From positions 1 through 9,072 of the forward strand of contig RDXT01000565.1 in the NCBI GenBank assembly GCA_004292985.1: 9,072 bases of DNA. Direction: 5' to 3'. The first letter of the stretch is position 1; each line of letters opens with the position of its first letter. The notes below the pieces were generated by a model. That model was not told where the DNA came from. It saw only the letters and a list, made by a program, of their open reading frames with translations, and did no database searches. The position numbers and the translations under genes are program-made. Below, piece after piece: positions 1-5,632 of the stretch. Origin of the DNA: Bacteroidota bacterium. Lineage in GTDB: Bacteria; Bacteroidota; Bacteroidia; J057.

Positions 1-294
1 GAAGATACGCCTCCTGCCACACCCCCTCCGGGGCAGGACAACAACCAGGACCAGCCCGCGCCGCCACCACCTTCTCTCGAAGAGTACCAGCGCCTGATCC
101 AGGAACTCAAACAGCGCAATACGCAGGTCTCCGTAAGTGGCGACCGGGGCAGCATTGTGATCCGCGACACCATACCGATGCTCAGCGCCCGCCGCCTGCT
201 CGACGGGATGCGCCAGCAGCAGAATCTGTTTGTGCAGCAAAAACGCAAAAGCCCTGCGGCGGCTGTCCACCGTGACAAAAAGGCCGACTGGTAA
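1..294 (+). CDS. 3' end of an unrecognised protein with a proline-rich linker
   Basis: The frame is open from the first base to a TAA at 292-294, giving the last 97 residues of a protein whose start lies outside the window. The visible part begins with a low-complexity Pro/Gln/Asp stretch (about residues 1-25, with PPPG and a run of PPPP), which looks like a flexible linker. A charged, Gln- and Arg-rich segment follows (EEYQRLIQELKQRN), then a short hydrophobic stretch (GSIVIRDTIPML) and a basic tail ending KKADW. I see no membrane segment or catalytic motif and do not recognise the family. It is called coding because the frame is open, the linker composition is protein-like, and it ends just before a convergent gene with only 20 bases between the two stops. 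Confidence 0.6.
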   Translation, partial: EDTPPATPPPGQDNNQDQPAPPPPSLEEYQRLIQELKQRNTQVSVSGDRGSIVIRDTIPMLSARRLLDGMRQQQNLFVQQKRKSPAAAVHRDKKADW

Positions 295-314
295 GCCATT
301 CCGGCAAAAAAGCC
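295..314. other. 20-base gap between two convergent stop codons
   Basis: This is all that separates the plus-strand partial gene from the minus-strand small protein gene. It contains GGC, six A and GCC, which could pair only as a three-base stem, so I do not call a terminator. Any transcription stop for either gene must lie within the neighbouring coding sequence or be factor-dependent. Confidence 0.5.
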
Positions 315-590
315 TTACGTAATTCCCTCCAACTGGCTGATCGCCAGCAGGATGTCTGGTTTCCGCACAAACACAAGCGGCTTATGAATCCGCAGGGTCT
401 GGCTTCCGGGCTGGCTCATGACCGTGATCAGGGTCTGCGAAGTGGGGCAGGAAGGTTCGCTGCACTGCATTTCGGAGATATATACCGGACAATCCTCAGG
501 GGCCGCCAGCATGTCGCGTGTCCACCGGGCAAGGGTTTCTTTGGCGAGAGACTGGTCGGGGTCTCTGGGATTAACGAAGGAAGTGTACAT
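315..590 (-). CDS. Small conserved-looking cysteine-containing protein downstream of secA
   Basis: A 91-residue protein with ATG at 588-590 and TAA at 315-317. GGAAAAG lies just upstream of the start and may serve as a weak ribosome-binding site. The centre carries three cysteines in the pattern C34-P-V-Y-I-S-E-M-Q-C43-x4-C48-P, followed by a Thr-Leu-Ile strand. From memory, small proteins of unknown function with a similar E-x2-C-x4-CP-x3-T core occur in several phyla; I cannot name the family. The C-terminal half (LRIHKPLVFVRKPDILLAI) is compatible with an alpha/beta fold. There is no signal peptide or membrane segment. The gene begins 47 bases after the secA stop on the same strand, so it is probably the last gene of that transcript. 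Cysteine spacing could allow metal binding or a disulfide, but that is inference. Confidence 0.72.
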   Translation of the reverse strand: MYTSFVNPRDPDQSLAKETLARWTRDMLAAPEDCPVYISEMQCSEPSCPTSQTLITVMSQPGSQTLRIHKPLVFVRKPDILLAISQLEGIT

Positions 591-637
591 GTCTTTTCCG
601 GTTAAAGGTTGATCACAAAGCCGGGCCAGCGTGCCGC

Positions 638-3600
638 TTATCTCCTTTTGGGAGGGGCTCCGGCACCACCTTTGCCTTTGCGCTCCTGTGCGCGGCGCTC
701 GGTACGTGAAAGCTTGCGCTGGCTCTCTTCACCACCGCTGCCTCCTGCGAGGGTGCGGCGCTCTTCGTCCATCTGGCTGCGGCGGATATTCTCCACCTCC
801 TCGTGGCGGGTCTTCAGTTTGCTGAAGTCGTCGCGGCGGGTTTCGGCAGGCGCATTGCGCTGGGGCTGGCCATCCACCTGAAGATCAGACTTGAAGATCA
901 GCGACAGCACCTGCATGTTGATGTCACGCAGCATCTGCTGGAACAGCTCGAAGGACTCAAATTTATATACGAGCAGCGGGTCTTTCTGTTCGAATACGGC
1001 ATTCTGGACCGAAGTGCGCAGTTCGTCCATGTCGCGCAAATGGGTTTTCCATTTGTCGTCTATGACTGCGAGCGTGCTTACTTTTTCGAGCTCATCTACC
1101 ACTGCCTGCCCGTGGGTAGTCATCGCGCGGGCGACATCCACCACGATCTGAAGGCGGCGCTGGCCATCGGTGAAGGGGATCATGATGCGCTCGATCATCG
1201 GATTTTCGCGCTTAATCCGGGCAATGCCTGAATAGATCGTTTCGGCGAGGCGGCGCGACTTGCGCTGGTAATAATCACGGGCCGCCTGATATACGCGCTG
1301 GGTGAGTTTTTCTTCGCCCTCGTCGTTCATCTCGCGGTCGGTTACCTCGGTATCCACGGACAGATAGCGGAGGGCATCTATGCGAAGTCCCTCAGAATCA
1401 GTCATATCCATGTGGCTGCTCACAAGCGTACCGCAGAAGTCGAAGAGCATATTGTCAATGTCCACCTTGATGCGGTCGCCAAAGAGGGCGTTGCGGCGGC
1501 GGCGGTACACCACTTCGCGCTGGGAGTTCATGACGTCGTCATACTCCAGCAGGCGCTTACGCATGGCGAAGTTGTTTTCTTCTACTTTTTTCTGGGCATT
1601 GGTAATGGAGCGGGTTACCATGCTGTGCTGGATCACCTCGCCCTCCTGATGCCCGAAGCGGTCCATCACACCGGAGATACGCTCGGAGCCGAAAAGGCGC
1701 ATGAGGTCATCTTCGAGCGACACATAAAACTGCGACTGGCCCGGATCGCCCTGACGACCTGCACGGCCCCGCAACTGGCGGTCAATCCGGCGGGACTCGT
1801 GGCGCTCGGTACCAATAATGGCCAGGCCGCCGACTTCTTTCACGCCTTCGCCCAGCTTAATGTCCGTACCGCGGCCCGCCATGTTGGTCGCAATGGTTAC
1901 CCCGCCTTTTTTACCCGCTTCGGCCACAATTTCGGCCTCCCGCTGGTGGTATTTGGCGTTCAGTACATTGTGCGGAATCTTGCGGATGTTGAGCATACGG
2001 CTCAGCAACTCAGATACTTCGACCGAGGTGGTACCGACCAGAACCGGCTGGCCTTTTTCGCGCAGGGCAGAGATCTGCTCGATCACCGCATTGTATTTTT
2101 CGCGCTTGGTTTTATAAATCAGGTCATCGTCGTCCTTCCGCTGAATGGGGCGGTTGGTCGGGATCACCGTTACATCGAGTTTGTAAATCTGGAAAAACTC
2201 TGCCTCTTCGGTTTCGGCTGTACCCGTCATACCCGCAAGTTTGTGGTACATGCGGAAGTAGTTTTGCAGCGTAACCGTAGCGAAGGTTTGGGTGGCAGCC
2301 TCTACCTTCACGTTTTCCTTGGCCTCGATCGCCTGGTGCAGACCATCGGAGTAGCGGCGGCCATCGAGCACGCGGCCTGTCTGCTCGTCAACGATTTTTA
2401 CCTTACCTCCATCCAGAATATACTCCACATCGCGGTCGAAGAGGGTATAGGCTTTCAGCAACTGGTTGAGGGAGTGCAGGCGCTCTGACTTTTCGGCATA
2501 ATCGCGGGCGATTTCGTCCTTCAGCCTGAGTTTTTCGTCATCAGCCATGCTGTAGTTACCGGCAATCTCAGAGAGTTTGCTGGCAATATCAGGCAGCACA
2601 AAGAGTTCGGGATCTTCTCCCGATTCGGCAACGGCTTCGCGGCCTTTGTCGGTCAGTTCGATCTGGTTGTTGCGCTCATCTATGGTAAAAAACAGAACAT
2701 CATCCACTTCCGGCATGCGGCGGGAATTGTCCTGCATATAAATGGCTTCGGTCTTGCTCATGATGGCCTTGGCGCCGCTTTCGCTGAGGTATTTGATCAG
2801 CGCGGAGCTTTTGGGCATCCCCCGCTGTGCGCGGAAGAGGGCGAGACCGCCGTTTTCGTTGTCGCCTGCGTCAATTTTGCGCTTGGCCTCTGTTAGCAGT
2901 TCATTGACCAGGGTGCGCTGCCGGCGGACCAGGCGCTCGATACGGGGTTTCAGCTCATTGTAGAGCTGGTTGTCGCCACGGGGCACAGGGCCCGAAATGA
3001 TGAGCGGGGTCCGCGCCTCGTCAATCAGCACGGAGTCCACTTCGTCAATGATCGCGTAATAGTGACGGCGCTGCACCAGAAAATCCGGGTGCGTGGTCAT
3101 GTTGTCGCGCAGGTAGTCGAAGCCAAATTCGTTGTTGGTACCGTAGGTAATATCGGCCTGATACGCTTTGCGGCGCTCTTCGGAGCCGGGCTCGTGCAGG
3201 TCAATACAGTCCACCGTAAATCCATGAAACTGGAAGATAGGACCATTCCATTCGGAGTCACGGCGGGCGAGGTAGTTGTTCACCGTTACGAGGTGGACAC
3301 CCATGCCCGACAAGGCCCGCAGATACACGGGGAGGGTCGCCACGAGGGTTTTTCCTTCGCCGGTGGCCATCTCCGCAATTTTACCCGAATGAAGAACCGT
3401 ACCCCCCATCAACTGCACGTCGTAGTGCACCATGTCCCAGGTAGTAGGGGTGCCTGCGGCAGTCCAGGTGCTTTTCCAGATAGCACGGTTGCCTTCGATC
3501 GTGATATGAGGGTGCTTGCGCGCCAGTTCGATATCATGTTCTCTGGCACTCACGACCAACTGCTTGTTTACCGTAAGGCGGCGGGCCGTTTCCTTCACAA

Positions 3601-3934
3601 TAGCGAAGGCTTCGGGCAGTATTTCGTCCAGAATTTCATCCAGAATCCGGAAATGCTCCTTGGTTTGCTCATCTATCTGCTTAAAAAGGGCATCTTTTTC
3701 GTAAATGTCCTCAGTAGATTCGGCTTTTTGCCTGAGCGTATCAATTTCGTCGCGGATATCCGCAGTATGTCTGGCAATCCGCTCCCGGAGTTCATCGGTT
3801 TTGGCGCGAAGACCATCGTCATTCAGCTCCGCCAGTCCGGCAAAGATCGCGTTGATCTGCGATACCAGGGGTTGCAGTTGCTTTACGTCTTTTTCTTTCT
3901 TGGAAGGAAAGAAAATCTTAAACAAGTTTTTCAT
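638..3934 (-). CDS. secA: Preprotein translocase ATPase SecA
   Basis: SecA is the cytoplasmic motor that drives unfolded preproteins through SecYEG by ATP hydrolysis. The 1,098-residue product shows the full DEAD-like motor: Walker A TGEGKT (191-196), Walker B IIDEVD (295-300) with LIDEARTPLIISG after it, a preprotein cross-linking region between the two halves of the first nucleotide-binding domain, MTGTAETE (569-576), NMAGRGTDIKL (684-694) and RGRAGRQGD (722-730) in the second. The helical scaffold and IRA1 region follow (WKTHLRDMDELR, 962-973; QKDPLLVYKFESFELF, 983-998). It is about 200 residues longer than E. coli SecA. Extra segments near 60-105 and 335-425 are, as far as I recall, usual for Bacteroidota. 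The C-terminus is basic and Gly-rich and ends APPKRR, without the cysteine/histidine zinc-binding tail many SecA proteins carry. The ATG at 3932-3934 is chosen because MKNLFKIFF is a normal SecA beginning; no clear Shine-Dalgarno precedes it. Confidence 0.98.
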   Translation of the reverse strand: MKNLFKIFFPSKKEKDVKQLQPLVSQINAIFAGLAELNDDGLRAKTDELRERIARHTADIRDEIDTLRQKAESTEDIYEKDALFKQIDEQTKEHFRILDEILDEILPEAFAIVKETARRLTVNKQLVVSAREHDIELARKHPHITIEGNRAIWKSTWTAAGTPTTWDMVHYDVQLMGGTVLHSGKIAEMATGEGKTLVATLPVYLRALSGMGVHLVTVNNYLARRDSEWNGPIFQFHGFTVDCIDLHEPGSEERRKAYQADITYGTNNEFGFDYLRDNMTTHPDFLVQRRHYYAIIDEVDSVLIDEARTPLIISGPVPRGDNQLYNELKPRIERLVRRQRTLVNELLTEAKRKIDAGDNENGGLALFRAQRGMPKSSALIKYLSESGAKAIMSKTEAIYMQDNSRRMPEVDDVLFFTIDERNNQIELTDKGREAVAESGEDPELFVLPDIASKLSEIAGNYSMADDEKLRLKDEIARDYAEKSERLHSLNQLLKAYTLFDRDVEYILDGGKVKIVDEQTGRVLDGRRYSDGLHQAIEAKENVKVEAATQTFATVTLQNYFRMYHKLAGMTGTAETEEAEFFQIYKLDVTVIPTNRPIQRKDDDDLIYKTKREKYNAVIEQISALREKGQPVLVGTTSVEVSELLSRMLNIRKIPHNVLNAKYHQREAEIVAEAGKKGGVTIATNMAGRGTDIKLGEGVKEVGGLAIIGTERHESRRIDRQLRGRAGRQGDPGQSQFYVSLEDDLMRLFGSERISGVMDRFGHQEGEVIQHSMVTRSITNAQKKVEENNFAMRKRLLEYDDVMNSQREVVYRRRRNALFGDRIKVDIDNMLFDFCGTLVSSHMDMTDSEGLRIDALRYLSVDTEVTDREMNDEGEEKLTQRVYQAARDYYQRKSRRLAETIYSGIARIKRENPMIERIMIPFTDGQRRLQIVVDVARAMTTHGQAVVDELEKVSTLAVIDDKWKTHLRDMDELRTSVQNAVFEQKDPLLVYKFESFELFQQMLRDINMQVLSLIFKSDLQVDGQPQRNAPAETRRDDFSKLKTRHEEVENIRRSQMDEERRTLAGGSGGEESQRKLSRTERRAQERKGKGGAGAPPKRR

Positions 3935-3995
3935 CGCAATGAGTCAGTTTCGTCCCGCATGCTTGGGCGGGGCTAAATTACGGAATTCTGTGGAT

Positions 3996-4808
3996 TTACC
4001 TTCCTGAAGCTGTTGCTGCATTCCCGATCATTTCTAACATGTGCGGGTGCATGAGTCCGTTGGAAGCCAGGATTTGCTTGCCGAAGAGCGCATTGTTGCC
4101 TCCGGAAAAATCACTGCACTGTCCGCCAGCCTCCTCAACGATCAAAATCCCTGCGGCCACATCCCAGGGACTCAGGTTATATTCAAAAAATGCGTCAAAT
4201 CTTCCGGCAGCGACCCAGGCCAGATCGAGGGCTGCACTGCCAAAACGCCGGATACCGTGTGCTGTGTCTGAAAGTTTACGCAGAATGGCAAAGTGATGGT
4301 CGCGCTCATTGCCGCCCTGGTAGGGGAAGCCCGTAGCAATCACCGATTTACCCGTTTCGCTCCGGTCACTCACCCGGATTTTTTTGCCATTGAGAAAAGC
4401 GCCCTTTCCTTTGGCTGCACGAAACAACTGACGATAAACGGGCTGGTAAATATATCCGAGCAATATTTCCTCCCCGCGTGTCAGGGCCAGGCTGATGCAA
4501 TAGTGCGGAATGCCATGAATAAAATTCACTGTGCCATCTACCGGATCTATGATCCAGGTATAGCCGTTCTGGCTGCTGACGGCTGCCAGTTCTTCATTAA
4601 TAAAGCCCGAACCCGGCAACAAAGCCTCGCAACCTTCGCGCAGCATCGTGTCGGTGGTCACGTCCACATAGGTGAACGGGTTTCTTTCGCCTTTATACTC
4701 GATGCGATCTGCCGAAAAACGGCGGAATTCCTGCACCGTAAAACTCCCTGCGCGTCGCAAGAGGCGGCGGATGTCGAGGTCGAGGCTGGGTAAATGCGGT
4801 TCTTGCAT
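3996..4808 (-). CDS. Inositol-monophosphatase-family phosphatase (SuhB-like)
   Basis: A 270-residue cytoplasmic, Mg-dependent phosphomonoesterase of the IMPase superfamily. The metal-binding residues are all visible: NEE at 71-73 (E72 matching E70 of human IMPA1), the family signature DPVDGTVNF at 88-96 (D88 and D91), and WDVAAG at 215-220 (D216), followed by EEAGG at 225-229. Length is typical (260-280 residues). The signature and size fit myo-inositol-1-phosphatase/SuhB better than the nucleotidase CysQ or fructose-1,6-bisphosphatase, but the substrate cannot be fixed from sequence. A stop codon lies four codons upstream in frame, so the ATG at 4806-4808 is the first possible ATG. The gene lies 84 bases downstream of rsmI and 61 bases upstream of secA on the same strand, consistent with one transcript. 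Confidence 0.93.
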   Translation of the reverse strand: MQEPHLPSLDLDIRRLLRRAGSFTVQEFRRFSADRIEYKGERNPFTYVDVTTDTMLREGCEALLPGSGFINEELAAVSSQNGYTWIIDPVDGTVNFIHGIPHYCISLALTRGEEILLGYIYQPVYRQLFRAAKGKGAFLNGKKIRVSDRSETGKSVIATGFPYQGGNERDHHFAILRKLSDTAHGIRRFGSAALDLAWVAAGRFDAFFEYNLSPWDVAAGILIVEEAGGQCSDFSGGNNALFGKQILASNGLMHPHMLEMIGNAATASGR

Positions 4809-4892
4809 GAAAATGTACGCTCAGAGAGGTCTGTCCGGGAGATTGAACGCCAAATGTGTTCCAAAGGTTGAGCATCTGACGGAATGGCAGGC

Positions 4893-5564
4893 TTATGCGC
4901 CACCTACCACGATCACAATTTCACCTTTGACGGTCGTTTGGGCATAATGGGTCGCCAGTTCGGTAAGGGTACCCCGGCGAAACTCTTCGTGCATCTTGGT
5001 CAGCTCGCGGCAGACACAGGCAGGGCGCTCAGCTCCCCAGAAGGTCGCCATTTCTTCCAATGCCTTGACCAGACGGTGCGGCGATTCGTAGAGAATGATG
5101 GTGCGCACTTCTGTAGCCAGAAGCTTCAGGCGGGTCTGACGGCCTTTTTTTTGCGGTAAAAAGCCCTCAAATACAAAACTGTCGCAGGGCAGCCCGCTGC
5201 CCACCAGCGCAGGCACAAATGCCACCGGCCCGGGCAGCACCTCCACCGGAATCTCTAAGCGTAGTGCCTCCCGCACGATCAGAAAACCCGGATCTGAAAC
5301 GCCGGGCGTGCCTGCATCGCTCACCACAGCGAGTTTAAGCCCCTTTTCTTTCACTTCCAGCAACAAAGCCGGAATCCTGCGGTGCTCATTGTGGGCATGC
5401 AGGGCTGTCAGCGGTGTGCTGATTTCGAAGTGACGAAGCAGGTTGCCACTGGTGCGGGTATCCTCGGCGGCGATCAGGTCGGCCTCCCGCAGGATGCGCA
5501 GCGCACGCAGGGTGATGTCTTCAAGGTTGCCTATGGGCGTCGGTACGAGAGTGATGCGGGACAT
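4893..5564 (-). CDS. rsmI: 16S rRNA (cytidine-1402 2'-O)-methyltransferase RsmI
   Basis: RsmI uses S-adenosylmethionine to methylate the 2'-OH of C1402 in the ribosomal decoding centre. Visible family motifs are LVPTPIGNLEDITLRAL (6-22), EADLIAAEDTRTSGNLL (27-43), VVSDAGTPGVSDPG (80-93, cofactor site), VLPGPVAFVPALVGSGLP (109-126), FEGFLPQKKGRQ (132-143), YESPHRL (159-165) and RELTKMHEEFRRGTL (186-200). I place the start at ATG 5562-5564 because MSRITLVPTPIGNLED is the usual N-terminus. A longer open frame reaches 5768, but those 68 extra residues are Arg/Gly-rich, lie antisense to the E1 gene and do not look like RsmI. With 223 residues it is shorter than E. coli RsmI (286) and lacks its C-terminal extension, a form I recall as common in Bacteroidota. 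It is the first gene of the minus-strand cluster. Confidence 0.97.
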   Translation of the reverse strand: MSRITLVPTPIGNLEDITLRALRILREADLIAAEDTRTSGNLLRHFEISTPLTALHAHNEHRRIPALLLEVKEKGLKLAVVSDAGTPGVSDPGFLIVREALRLEIPVEVLPGPVAFVPALVGSGLPCDSFVFEGFLPQKKGRQTRLKLLATEVRTIILYESPHRLVKALEEMATFWGAERPACVCRELTKMHEEFRRGTLTELATHYAQTTVKGEIVIVVGGA

Positions 5565-5632
5565 GGGGTCAAAAAAAAGCCTGAAAGAAGAATGCGCATA
5601 ACTTACTCGAAAAAAACGGAACATTCGCTTAT
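5565..5632. promoter_or_regulatory. Divergent intergenic gap between rsmI and the E1 gene
   Basis: These 68 bases must hold, or overlap, the promoters of the rsmI-secA cluster (minus strand) and the E1 gene (plus strand). The region is A-rich on the plus strand, with eight A at 5571-5578 and seven A at 5610-5616. I looked for the Bacteroidota promoter pattern (TTTG, spacer, TAnnTTTG) and found only poor matches: TAAGTTAT on the minus strand and CTTATTTG at 5628-5635 on the plus strand. Neither is good enough to call. A 16-codon ATG-initiated frame at 5592-5641 overlaps the E1 start; see findings. Confidence 0.4.

Noticed and set aside
303..314. GGC-AAAAAA-GCC as a terminator between convergent genes
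   Set aside because: The stem is only three base pairs.
1412..2488. 358-codon open frame on the plus strand opposite secA
   Set aside because: It lies wholly antisense to an unambiguous secA with intact motifs, and its translation shows no recognisable domain. High GC at third positions leaves such shadow frames open.
3062..3976. 304-codon open frame on the plus strand opposite the 5' part of secA
   Set aside because: It is a shadow of secA for the same reason and ends just past its start codon.
3935..3995. Separate secA promoter (TAATTTAG on the minus strand)
   Set aside because: There is one mismatch to the -7 consensus and no TTTG at the right distance; cotranscription with the upstream gene is as likely.
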